Assembly: GCF_013705725.1 (NCBI RefSeq)
Contig: NZ_CP055481.1
Location: 3,038,001 to 3,102,000, forward strand
Direction of reading: 5' to 3'
DNA length: 64,000 bases
From: Klebsiella sp. RHBSTW-00484
GTDB lineage: Bacteria > Pseudomonadota > Gammaproteobacteria > Enterobacterales > Enterobacteriaceae
In this document: positions 37,983 through 45,925 of the stretch, piece after piece
Numbering within the stretch: position 1 is the first letter of the stretch
Layout: each line of letters begins with the position of its first letter
Program-made: the position numbers and the translations under genes
Notes under the pieces: model-generated
What the model was told of the DNA's origin: nothing
Seen by the model: the letters and a program-made list of their open reading frames with translations, nothing else
Databases searched by the model: none

Positions 37983-38195
37983 GGGCTCAATCATCCTGTT
38001 GTTTCAGTCGGAGGAAAGTCTATCAGTAAAGAGAATGAGAGATCAAAGTGGTCATTTTAATTGAGCTGGATAACGGACATTTCAATTGAGCCTTGACAGA
38101 GGCTGTCAGCACAAAGCGTTATTGTCGTCTCAGCACAATTCACACGCGTCGTGTACGCTAAGCCTTCATTTTGCTCAGCACAGGACCGCGATCTT

Positions 38196-39554
38196 ATGTT
38201 GGTGACTATGACAGACAAAGAACTTTACCGGCTTGGCATCATTCAGCGAGTATTTGACCGGGCTTTGCTTCAGCGCGACGCAGCAGACATACTTAAGCTC
38301 AGTGTTCGTCAGGTGCAGCGTCTTGTGCGTCTGTACCGGACAGATGGCGCAACCGCATTTGCATCTTCCCGCCGTGGACGTCCTGCAAACAACCGGATCG
38401 ATGAAGAAACACGCTGTAAAGCCCTGGATTTGATCCGGTGCCACTATTCAGATTTTGGCCCAACGCTCGCAACCGAAAAACTGGCTGAACGCCATCATAT
38501 ATATCTCTCTGTTGAAACCATCCGTAACTGGATGACAGCCGACGGTCTCTGGCGTCCTCATTCCCGCCGGCGAACCCGGGTTTACCAGCCGCGCTATCGT
38601 CGCGACTGTTTCGGCGAACTGGTTCAGATCGATGGCTCTCACCATGACTGGTTCGAAGGAAGAGCCCCAAAATGCTGTCTTCTGGTCTTCATGGATGACG
38701 CCACAGGTCGCCTGATGCACCTGCGATTCTGTGATTCAGAAAACGCGTTTGACTACATGATGGCTACCCGGCAATACATTGATAAACATGGTAAACCTGT
38801 CGCATTTTACAGCGACAAGCATGCGGTGTTCAGGGTCAGCGGACCCGAAAGCCGACGTACCGGCACAACCCAGTTCGGACGGGCTCTCCGGGAACTGGCG
38901 ATCGAATTGATTTGTGCCAACAGCAGCCAGGCAAAAGGTCGCGTGGAACGGGTAAATAAAACGCTCCAGGATCGACTGATTAAAGAGATGCGCCTGCAGA
39001 ACATCAGCTCGGTTGCTGAAGCCAATCAGTGGATTGAACATTTCATGTCTGATTTTAACCGTCGTTTCTCCCGGCCGGCAAAATACCCTAAAGATCTGCA
39101 CCGTGCGGTCACACAGAGTCCACTGGAGCTGAATGATATCTTCGCCTGGCAGGAGCTACGGACCTTATCGAAAGCACTGACTTTTCAGTATGATAAAGTC
39201 ATGTATATCATTGAACCCACCGAACAAAATACGCGCATAGCAGGTGAAAAAATTACCGTTTATGATTACCCTGACGGAAGCATTACTTTCCGGCATCAGC
39301 ACCGGCCACTGGGTTATAAGATTTTCGATAAACTGACCTGCGTTGATCAGGGGGCGGTTGTTGATAACAAACGACTGGGTGCCGTTCTGAGGCTGGCACA
39401 GCAGAAACAGGACGAGCTGGAGGCTGAAGGAAAGCGAATGCGCAGTACAAAAATGCCCCGCAGGCGCGCTCAGGAGCGTGCACTGGAAGAGCTCAGGGCG
39501 ATCAACCCGGTGCTGGCCAGTCCGCAGGATTTTATCCCCAGCCTGAAGCGATGA
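38196..39554 (+). CDS. ISNCY-family transposase (second type)
   Basis: The protein has 452 residues from MLVTMTDKEL; a start 15 codons upstream is possible but lacks support. Helix-turn-helix RDAADILKLSVRQVQRLVRLY is followed by the DDE core: GELVQIDGSHHDWFEG, AFYSDKHAVFR and SQAKGRVERVNKTLQDRL. It has the same domain plan as the ISKpn21-like transposase but is clearly diverged in sequence. Confidence 0.93.
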   Translation: MLVTMTDKELYRLGIIQRVFDRALLQRDAADILKLSVRQVQRLVRLYRTDGATAFASSRRGRPANNRIDEETRCKALDLIRCHYSDFGPTLATEKLAERHHIYLSVETIRNWMTADGLWRPHSRRRTRVYQPRYRRDCFGELVQIDGSHHDWFEGRAPKCCLLVFMDDATGRLMHLRFCDSENAFDYMMATRQYIDKHGKPVAFYSDKHAVFRVSGPESRRTGTTQFGRALRELAIELICANSSQAKGRVERVNKTLQDRLIKEMRLQNISSVAEANQWIEHFMSDFNRRFSRPAKYPKDLHRAVTQSPLELNDIFAWQELRTLSKALTFQYDKVMYIIEPTEQNTRIAGEKITVYDYPDGSITFRHQHRPLGYKIFDKLTCVDQGAVVDNKRLGAVLRLAQQKQDELEAEGKRMRSTKMPRRRAQERALEELRAINPVLASPQDFIPSLKR

Positions 39555-39602
39555 GCCCTTCCCTCACCTGCGGATCTGATATGGCCGACAGATGAGAGAA
39601 AA

Positions 39603-39998
39603 ATGGACGACAACAAACCAGTGCTCCTGACACTTCACGAAGCGCTACGCCTGGATTTGATTGAAGCCTATATGGCGCGGGAAATCACGCTGGCAGAAGT
39701 GGCAGAGTCCATGGAGCTCACCCGTCGTCAGTGCTCCCGCCTGATTAAGCGCTATCGCGAGCTGGGGCCAGCCGGTCTGGTCAGCCGGCGCCGTGGAAAG
39801 CCCGGCAATCATCAGTTAAACACCACCATCAGAGATCAGGCACTGCAGCTTATTCGCTCACGCGGCCGGGGTATGAATCCGTCAGCCATCTGGCGAATTC
39901 TGATCACAGAATACGGTGTCCGGATTTCAAAAGAGACCGTACGTAAACTGATGATAGCCGAGAAAACCTGGCAACCACGTTCTTCCTCCAAAGCCTGA
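39603..39998 (+). CDS. Stand-alone helix-turn-helix protein related to the ISNCY transposase N-terminus
   Basis: The protein has 131 residues. LAEVAESMELTRRQCSRLIKRYRELGP and VRISKETVRKLMIAEKTWQPR match the DNA-binding part of the ISKpn21-like transposase (RRAAEHLGISDRQCRRLL; GKETVRRIMVRAGLWVPR), but the DDE domain is absent. GAGAGAAAA precedes the ATG. It lies inside the second-type element. It could be a transposition regulator or the relic of another transposase; the clean start, stop and length favour a real gene. Confidence 0.7.
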   Translation: MDDNKPVLLTLHEALRLDLIEAYMAREITLAEVAESMELTRRQCSRLIKRYRELGPAGLVSRRRGKPGNHQLNTTIRDQALQLIRSRGRGMNPSAIWRILITEYGVRISKETVRKLMIAEKTWQPRSSSKA

Positions 39999-40090
39999 CT
40001 CAACCTTAAAAAGGCATTGTCCAGACTCTCCACTGACGTCAGGTCAGCTTTGTTTTCAGCACGACATTTCAACATTGGCTAGACAGAGGC

Positions 40091-40231
40091 TGTAGAGGCT
40101 CAATGCTAATGTCTATTTGTGGCTCATTGAATGTCCAGGCTATAGTTTTCAAACCTGTATGTCTGGTCAACGACTCACTTTTCCTGATGAGGAGTTTTCT
40201 ATGGCTATACATGACGCCGGGATGTTCACCG
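40091..40231 (+). mobile_element. Left-end stub of a fourth ISNCY-family element
   Basis: Directly after the fourth GAGGC, the sequence TGTAGAGGCTCAATGCTAATG resembles the left end of the ISKpn21-like copies. It contains the first 11 codons of a transposase (GAGGAG, then ATG at 40201; MAIHDAGMFTV, compare MSAESSGVFTL). It is cut at 40231 by the IS3-family element, and the rest is missing. Confidence 0.8.
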
Positions 40232-40249
40232 TGAATCGCCACGGATAAT

Positions 40250-41062
40250 CTAGACACTTCCGAGCCGTTGATAATACTGGTTTTCATATTCTGTCGGTGA
40301 CATCTGTTCGCTAGAACCATGCCGACGCTTACTGTTATAAAACATTTCGATGTAATCAAAAATATCACTGCGGGCTTCTTCCCGCGTTCCGTAGATCTTT
40401 TTCTTTATCCGTTCGCGTTTCAACAACTGGAAAAAGCTTTCTGCAACCGCATTATCATGGCAGTTACCGCGACGGCTCATGCTGCCTTCCAGGCCGTGTG
40501 ATTTCAGGAACGACTGCCACTCATGGCTTGTGTACTGACTGCCCTGATCCGAATGAACCAGCACCTGTTTTTGGGGATTACGCCGCCATACAGCCATCAG
40601 CAGTGCGTTCAGGACAATGTCCTTTGTCATCCGGGATTGCATGGACCAGCCGATAATTTTGCGTGAGAACAGATCAACAACCACGGCAAGATACAGCCAG
40701 CCTTCGTGGGTCCTGATGTAGGTTATGTCCGTTACCCAACGCTCATCCGGAGCATCCGGATTGAACTGTCGCTGGAGCCTGTTGGGCGACACGATACTGG
40801 CCTCGCCTTTACGTGCCCGCGGGCTCCGGTATCCGACCTGAGCCTTTATCCCGACACGTTTCATCAGTCGCCAGACCCTGTTCACTCCGCACTGTTGCCC
40901 GCTGTCACGCAGATCCAGATGGATTTTGCGATAACCATAGACGCATCCCGATTCCAGCCAGAACTGTTTAATCTGTCCTGTCAGTCTCAGGTCTGCCTGA
41001 TGGCGTTGTGAATGCGGCTGCTGAAGCCAGGCGTAAAAACCACTGGGATGAACATCCAGCAC
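40250..41062 (-). CDS. IS3-family transposase OrfB (catalytic part)
   Basis: The visible ATG-to-stop part has 270 residues; the true protein begins further upstream through a -1 frameshift from orfA. It has a helix-turn-helix-like N-terminus and an rve DDE core: DERWVTDITYIRT, VLVHSDQGSQYTS and GNCHDNAVAESFFQLLKRE. A run of seven A residues near the end of orfA (about 41152-41158, minus strand) is a likely slippery site producing the OrfAB fusion. Confidence 0.94.
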   Translation of the reverse strand: MLDVHPSGFYAWLQQPHSQRHQADLRLTGQIKQFWLESGCVYGYRKIHLDLRDSGQQCGVNRVWRLMKRVGIKAQVGYRSPRARKGEASIVSPNRLQRQFNPDAPDERWVTDITYIRTHEGWLYLAVVVDLFSRKIIGWSMQSRMTKDIVLNALLMAVWRRNPQKQVLVHSDQGSQYTSHEWQSFLKSHGLEGSMSRRGNCHDNAVAESFFQLLKRERIKKKIYGTREEARSDIFDYIEMFYNSKRRHGSSEQMSPTEYENQYYQRLGSV

Positions 41063-41118
41063 CCGACAGAGCAGGCGAACAGGCCAGCAACAGGTGTTGT
41101 CACGGATAAAGGCGTACC

Positions 41119-41403
41119 TCAGTCGGACAGCTTTGCGAAGTACGCCGCGGCTTTTTTTAATATGTCCCGTTCGTCGGTAACCCGCTTCAGCTCTTTCTGG
41201 AGACGGCGGATCTCGGCCTGAGCATCTGACTGTTCTTTATTTGTGGAAGAATCCGGACCGTACTTCTTTATCCAGGCGTAAAGGCTGTGGGTGGTGATAT
41301 CGAGACGTGTTGCAACGCTGGCAACAGAATAACCGCGATCAACAACCTGTTTGACTGCTTCAGTTTTAAACTCTTCGGGATAACGCTTACCGCTCATGGG
41401 CAC
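41119..41403 (-). CDS. IS3-family OrfA (DNA-binding part)
   Basis: The protein has 94 residues. Helix-turn-helix YSVASVATRLDITTHSLYAWI is followed by a leucine-zipper-like stretch (IRRLQKELKRVTDERDIL). OrfA binds the element ends, and with OrfB it forms the transposase by programmed frameshifting. Confidence 0.94.
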   Translation of the reverse strand: MPMSGKRYPEEFKTEAVKQVVDRGYSVASVATRLDITTHSLYAWIKKYGPDSSTNKEQSDAQAEIRRLQKELKRVTDERDILKKAAAYFAKLSD

Positions 41404-41441
41404 CTCTCTTTAAGCCATCTTAAATGACTCTAAGGTGTCTG

Positions 41442-41933
41442 TTAAACCCGTGGCGATTCATATGCATCCATCTTGCATGCATAGAACCAGACATATTCAG
41501 AGCCAAACATCATCAACCCATCGCGAACTTTCCTGGCCCTGAAATTACGGGACTCACCCGGTTCGATACCGAAAATATAGTTGCTCAATGGCTCAGGTGA
41601 CTGATCCTTGAACATTCGCTGGACTGACTGCAGTTTTGCCTCAAAAAGCTCGTTATAAAAATGGTTATATTGGTAGTTTCCTTGCTGATATATCTTTTTC
41701 TGCGACCCATCCGCATGATGGTAGAAACCTTTGACTATCATGCTGGCTTTCTGTTTTTGAATGTTAATTTTTACCCACAGGTCCATGTACTCGCCGGGTT
41801 TCATATGGATCTTCTGCTGGCCGCTACAGGAGTATTTGTCGCTATCGTTGTTAAAAAATGCCATAGCCACAAGCAATATTGCCAGAACCACAGTCACGGC
41901 GACGATAGGCTTGAACATTTTATTATTTATCAT
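41442..41933 (-). pseudogene. FidL-like inner-membrane protein, 3' end cut by the IS3-family element
   Basis: The frame starts at MINNKMFKP (GGGGGGAG before the ATG; an earlier start is rejected). One N-terminal span (IVAVTVVLAILLVAMAFF) anchors a periplasmic domain. The last residues (ESPRV) come from the IS end, so the native C-terminus is missing from about residue 158 on. It overlaps the upstream ToxR-like regulator gene by 11 bases. Similar pairs include MarT-FidL and YqeI-YqeJ. Confidence 0.7.
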
Positions 41934-42645
41934 GCTCCCCCCTGAAGAGATAGTTTTTACATACATCACCGGCGCTTGCAGAAGAACGGCAATGAACTAA
42001 AGACTCGAATAAAATGTCTACTGAATCATTCTCAAGATAATAAAAAACATCTTGTTCATCACACTGAAATGATTCCGCTTGAATGAGCGCCGCAATACGC
42101 TGCTTCGCCTCTTCACTTTTACTGAGCACCTGTACTTTACAGCCAGCGATAGTCTCCGCAGCACTCAATGGCAACGTGCCTAATTGACGCAATGACTGTA
42201 AATTGAATAAACCAAAAAATAGCGGTATTAGCAGCAAAGACCACATTATGTAGAATGGCTTTATGCAAGACTTCAGCCCTTTTACCACAGGTAAAGGCTG
42301 ACTCTCCTGGCGAGTCGTTGATGTGACTTTCACGTCTTCAGGCAGCAGAAGCCCTATCCTGGGTTTAGTCACCAGAATATCTTTATCCACTCCCAGATCG
42401 CGGAATCCTTTTCTCAGCATTGAGATATTTTGACTGAGGTTACTGTCGCTATCCACTAGCTCGTTTTTTTTAAAAATATCATCCAGCAGCGTATCTCTGG
42501 CGATAACCGCCCCTTGATTTTTAATGAAGTACTCAAGTAAGACGCTGACCGACGTAGCTAATGAGATATTGTCTTTTGTTTCGAGATGGGTCAGAGAGCG
42601 ATCTAAAGCATCGAATCGTATTGTATCTTCGAAAATATAATTCAT
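41923..42645 (-). CDS. CadC/ToxR-like membrane-bound transcriptional regulator
   Basis: The protein has 240 residues from MNYIFED, preceded by GGGGGGGA. A cytoplasmic winged-helix domain (about 1-105; NQGAVIARDTLLDDIF, DSNLSQNISMLRKGFRDLG) is followed by one membrane span (FYIMWSLLLIPLFFGLF) and a periplasmic tail with cysteine residues. The family activates virulence or adhesion genes in response to periplasmic signals. Its partner gene is truncated by an IS, so the system may be inactive. Confidence 0.85.
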   Translation of the reverse strand: MNYIFEDTIRFDALDRSLTHLETKDNISLATSVSVLLEYFIKNQGAVIARDTLLDDIFKKNELVDSDSNLSQNISMLRKGFRDLGVDKDILVTKPRIGLLLPEDVKVTSTTRQESQPLPVVKGLKSCIKPFYIMWSLLLIPLFFGLFNLQSLRQLGTLPLSAAETIAGCKVQVLSKSEEAKQRIAALIQAESFQCDEQDVFYYLENDSVDILFESLVHCRSSASAGDVCKNYLFRGEHDK

Positions 42646-43469
42646 ATTTCCCCCCCAAAAGTATGGTGGGTAATGTAACAATTTAAAACTAGATAAATTT
42701 AGGGATTCTTCTATCTATGAAACATTATCTTTTCTTATGTAAGGTAAATGATAAAGTGCTGATGTTTATCCATAAATTGATTACATCTGCTTATTCTATT
42801 GTTTATATATTGAAAAAAATTAACAATGCGCAAAGAGAGAACCAATAGATAAATTTATTTATTTTATTAACAATGAGTTATCGTGTTTCAATTATGTAAA
42901 ATCATGTTCTTTTTTTACCAAATATTGGCATGAAAATCGATTCAGCACTCCTTCGTCTTTCAGACTACACGAGTCAGAAAACTGTCCTTTTATGTTCTAC
43001 TTGAGCAGGTGGCTTAAGTATATACACAAAAATAAAGGGGATTGGTCACTTACCGTACGTTATTCTATCTATTCATCTGCCTGAGGTCTAACAGACTCAC
43101 TCATTTTCAGAATATTCATTTGGCTTAAACTTATCTTCAATGCCCGCGATGAGGTCATCCTTAGAGCAGTAAAGAGGCGGTGTGCGGGGAATATCCCAGA
43201 AGGTAGCATGAACCTCCCATACCCGCACTGAAAGAGTGGCAGGCAGGAGATGAATTTATACCCTTATAAGAAGGAGTGTTATTTTTGATATTCCTTGTTA
43301 TTCTGCTGAATTGTTGTCCAGGTAATTATCATTCAACATGCTGTTCATTCAGGGAATGACCTGGCCACGAAGTTGTACTTGCCGACTCGATATCCAGACC
43401 AACAAAGCGAAGTCCGGCGAGCTTATTCACATCTGCCAGACAGGTGTCTTTACCCCAGGGAGAATCACC
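42646..43469. other. Long AT-rich intergenic region
   Basis: This is 824 bases between divergent genes. The first 350 bases are strongly AT-rich, as in silenced horizontally acquired DNA. The second half contains only a possible gene fragment on the minus strand (43097-43255). A frame joined to the FAD oxidoreductase from 43338 is probably not translated. Confidence 0.6.
43097..43255 (-). pseudogene. Possible C-terminal gene fragment
   Basis: A minus-strand frame of 52 codons without a good start ends with TGA at 43097. Its residues look protein-like (VWEVHATFWDIPRTPPLYC, then KDDLIAGIEDKF), with composition unlike random frames. I do not recognise the family. It may be the tail of a gene whose front was lost. 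Confidence 0.35.
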
Positions 43470-44792
43470 GTGAAATTTGCATCAATCCCTTTCAATCAAA
43501 ATCAGGTGGGATGGCCGCTTAATGAGATTGACCGCCAAATACAACCGCAGTTGAGCGGAGACATCAACGCTGATTGGGTCGTCATCGGCTCCGGCTATGC
43601 TGGTGTGAGTTTTGCCCGCAGGCTGGCCAGCCTCAACCCGCAGCTGAACATTGTGCTTATTGACGCCGAATCTGCGGCGACCAGTTCCTCTGCCCGAAAT
43701 TCAGGGTTTGTTATTGGCCTGCCGCATAATATCGGTAGCTCTACCGCCGAGTTGAAAAAAGCGCAGGACTATCGCGCCCTGCTCCAGGAAGGGATCCGCC
43801 TGTTAGAAGAAACGGTGACCGCACAGCAGATTGAGTGCGAGTGGGAAAACGTTGGCAAATATCACTGCCAGATTGACCCATCCAGCGAAGCCATTATGCA
43901 GGAGTACGTTGATAATCTTCAGCTTATGCAGGAACCCTACAGCCTGTTGAATAGCGAAGAGCTGTATCAGAAGCTGGGAACCCGGATCTACAGTAAAGGT
44001 ATCTATACCCCCAGCTGTATTCTGGTGAACCCGGCGAAACTGATTGCGGGCCTCGCGCGCCATCTCCCGGAAAACGTCACGGTTTACCATCAGACGCCAG
44101 CGCTGGCTATTCACAACGAAAACGGCGGCATCAGGGTGACAACCCTACAGGGGACGATTCAGGCCAGGCAGATTATGCTGGCGACTAATGCGCTTTCTCG
44201 TGAGCTCTCTCCCGTGATAAGTCGCCAGGCGTCAATGGCGACCTATGCCAGCATCACCGCCCCGCTTACGGCTGAACAGCGCCAGCGTCTGCCCGCAATG
44301 GAAAGCTGGGGGCTGACGCCGGTGAATGCCATCGCCGGAGCCACGCTGCGCTATACCCGAGATCATCGTTTTCTGATCCGCCAGCATGTCGATCCGGCGC
44401 TGCGGGGCGTCATCACTGCGGGACAAACTGCCAACGCCGCGCGGCAGCATCTGGCGTTATTCCACAATGCCTACCCGGAACTGCGAGATGTACCGCTGGA
44501 AAGGACGTGGTCCGGGACTATTAGCGTCACCCGCAACGGTGCGCCGGTCTGGGGGCGACTTGCGCCGCAGGTGTGGAGCGCCGGAGGCTGTAACGGTGCC
44601 GGGGTGTCAAAACAAACCATCGCCGGGACGCTGCTCGCCGACATGGCTCTGGGGCAGGATAACCCGCTGATCGCGGCCATGCAGTCGCTGGGGCAGGCAA
44701 ACTTTATGCCGCCCTCCCCGTTCCTCGATATCGGCGTAGCCGGTGCATTGTGGAAAGAGCGCTATATGGGACGTAAAGAGACGGCGATGTAG
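43470..44792 (+). CDS. FAD-dependent amino-acid/amine oxidoreductase (DAO fold, PuuB-like)
   Basis: The protein has 440 residues. The start is GTG at 43470, 7 bases after GGGAGA; the upstream extension in frame is unlikely. The FAD-binding Rossmann motif is VVIGSGYAGVSFARRL (about 40-55), with the family motif SSSARNSGFVIG (substrate and flavin) and C-terminal WSAGGCNGAGVSKQTIAG. It resembles gamma-glutamylputrescine oxidase and D-amino-acid dehydrogenases. The substrate is unknown, and no transporter is adjacent. Confidence 0.85.
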   Translation: MKFASIPFNQNQVGWPLNEIDRQIQPQLSGDINADWVVIGSGYAGVSFARRLASLNPQLNIVLIDAESAATSSSARNSGFVIGLPHNIGSSTAELKKAQDYRALLQEGIRLLEETVTAQQIECEWENVGKYHCQIDPSSEAIMQEYVDNLQLMQEPYSLLNSEELYQKLGTRIYSKGIYTPSCILVNPAKLIAGLARHLPENVTVYHQTPALAIHNENGGIRVTTLQGTIQARQIMLATNALSRELSPVISRQASMATYASITAPLTAEQRQRLPAMESWGLTPVNAIAGATLRYTRDHRFLIRQHVDPALRGVITAGQTANAARQHLALFHNAYPELRDVPLERTWSGTISVTRNGAPVWGRLAPQVWSAGGCNGAGVSKQTIAGTLLADMALGQDNPLIAAMQSLGQANFMPPSPFLDIGVAGALWKERYMGRKETAM

Positions 44793-44811
44793 TCGCCACT
44801 GGCGGGAGTTA

Positions 44812-44844
44812 AACAGGTTTCAGTCGGTGGGATTGAAACCTGTT
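44812..44844. terminator. Bidirectional hairpin between convergent genes
   Basis: AACAGGTTTCA and TGAAACCTGTT are perfect 11-base arms around 11 bases, between the oxidoreductase and map. Confidence 0.75.
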
Positions 44845-44851
44845 GTCTGGC

Positions 44852-45631
44852 TTAGTCCGGGATCGCTTCACCTTTACGCAGCGTCAATACCTCAAACCCC
44901 TGTGCAGTAACGGCAATGGTATGCTCCCACTGCGCCGAAAGTTTTTTATCGCGAGTGACCACCGTCCAGCCGTCTTTTTTGTTTTTTATCCGGCTATCGC
45001 CCTGATTCACCATCGGTTCAATGGTAAACACCATCCCTTCTTTAAGTACGGCACCGGTACCGGGTTTGCCGTAGTGCAACACCTGAGGATCTTCGTGCAT
45101 CTCTATACCGACGCCGTGTCCGCAGTACTCTCTAACCACGCTGTAGCCGTTGCTTTCAACATAGGACTGGATCGCATGGCCGATGTCGCCCAAGGTCGCG
45201 CCCGGTTTAACGACCTTAATGCCCTTCCACATCGCTTCATAGGTTTTCTTCACCAGCCGACGAGCCAGTGGTGAAACATCACCAATCAGGTACATCTTGC
45301 TGGAGTCGGCAATCAGCCCACCTTTTTCCAGCGTAATGTCGACGTTAACAATCATGCCGGATTTCAGATGTTCCGTTTCCTTCGGCATACCGTGGCAAAC
45401 CACGTCATTGATCGACGTATTTAGCACGTAGGGGAAATCATACTGCCCCTTACTGGCCGGGCGCGAATGCAGCTCGTTGACGATGAAATCCTCAACCCGA
45501 TTGTTGATGGCCATGGTGGTGACGCCAGGCTGAATAAAGGTATCCAGCATATCAAATACCGAGGCCAGCAGTTCGCCTGCGTGGCGCTGGCGGGCGAGTT
45601 CGTCGGTGGTTTTAATGGGAATTGATAGCAT
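44852..45631 (-). CDS. map: Type I methionine aminopeptidase, probably a second copy
   Basis: The protein has 259 residues with the pita-bread metallopeptidase fold and the five metal ligands: NVDITLEKGG and IADSSKMYL region (Asp residues; the second is D in ADSS where the family has D-T/S), GHGVGIEMHEDP (His), FTIEPM (Glu) and QWEHTIAV (Glu). It removes the initiator methionine. The usual map lies beside rpsB, so this is probably a paralog. It overlaps the upstream ParD-like gene by 20 bases. Confidence 0.9.
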   Translation of the reverse strand: MLSIPIKTTDELARQRHAGELLASVFDMLDTFIQPGVTTMAINNRVEDFIVNELHSRPASKGQYDFPYVLNTSINDVVCHGMPKETEHLKSGMIVNVDITLEKGGLIADSSKMYLIGDVSPLARRLVKKTYEAMWKGIKVVKPGATLGDIGHAIQSYVESNGYSVVREYCGHGVGIEMHEDPQVLHYGKPGTGAVLKEGMVFTIEPMVNQGDSRIKNKKDGWTVVTRDKKLSAQWEHTIAVTAQGFEVLTLRKGEAIPD

Positions 45632-45830
45632 TGATCACCTCCAGCAAACGATCGGAGCCGGACTTCAGCATCATCAGTTTAATTTGCTGATGGTTAAGCT
45701 CAGGATAAAGCTCGCTCATCATCCCAAGGCGGATCCAGTACTCCGCCTGCGCGTTGACCGAACGCGACATCGCCTTGCTGGCATCACGGATGTCGTCATG
45801 CAGCAGGTCAGAAATTTTCACAATACCCAT
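45612..45830 (-). CDS. ParD-like antitoxin-family protein
   Basis: The protein has 72 residues, mostly ribbon-helix-helix-like in character (VKISDLLHDDIRDASKAMSRSVNAQAEYWIRLG), matching the ParD-like family. No ParE-type toxin gene is present. Its stop lies 20 bases inside map, so the two are transcribed and probably translated together. The upstream region has an AT-rich imperfect palindrome that could be an auto-operator. Confidence 0.8.
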   Translation of the reverse strand: MGIVKISDLLHDDIRDASKAMSRSVNAQAEYWIRLGMMSELYPELNHQQIKLMMLKSGSDRLLEVINAINSH

Positions 45831-45925
45831 TTATACGTACCGTAACGATTTATATATGTATCGTATATTACGCCACCACGGTTAAGCGGACAACTTTGGC
45901 GACTAAGAACCGTTCCTTCTTAATT

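Larger units (their letters stand above)
35821..38098 (+). mobile_element. ISNCY-family (ISKpn21-like) element, copy 2 (2278 bp), tandem to copy 1
   Basis: It has the same length, ends and gene content as copy 1, in the same orientation, separated from it by a single GAGGC. All reading frames translate identically, so the two copies appear identical, implying very recent duplication or insertion. It is bounded by GAGGC at 35816-35820 and 38099-38103. Confidence 0.92.
38104..40085 (+). mobile_element. Second type of ISNCY-family element (1982 bp)
   Basis: It starts TGTCAGCACAAAG directly after GAGGC and ends ...GGCTAGACA directly before GAGGC. The ends share TGTC plus an internal ATTGTCGT/AATGTCGT motif, an imperfect inverted repeat. 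It encodes a transposase distantly related to that of the neighbouring copies and a small helix-turn-helix cargo protein. The orientation is the same as copies 1 and 2. I cannot name the element. Confidence 0.85.
40232..41460 (-). mobile_element. IS3-family insertion sequence (1229 bp)
   Basis: The terminal inverted repeats begin TGAATCGCCACGG at both ends. It encodes the usual overlapping orfA and orfB. The flanks show no direct repeat (…TTCACCG left, TATGCATC right), so the element probably gained its present neighbours by an adjacent deletion. It truncates an ISNCY element on the left and a FidL-like gene on the right. Confidence 0.92.

Noticed and set aside
33538..38098. Tandem ISNCY copies as a plain assembly error
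   Set aside because: The single shared GAGGC at every junction, including that with the different third element and the fourth stub, fits repeated insertion at dif. An error cannot be excluded without reads, but it is not the simplest reading.
43338..43469. 44-codon upstream extension of the FAD oxidoreductase
   Set aside because: The Rossmann motif is correctly placed from the GTG at 43470, which has GGGAGA upstream. The extension is unlike the family N-terminus.
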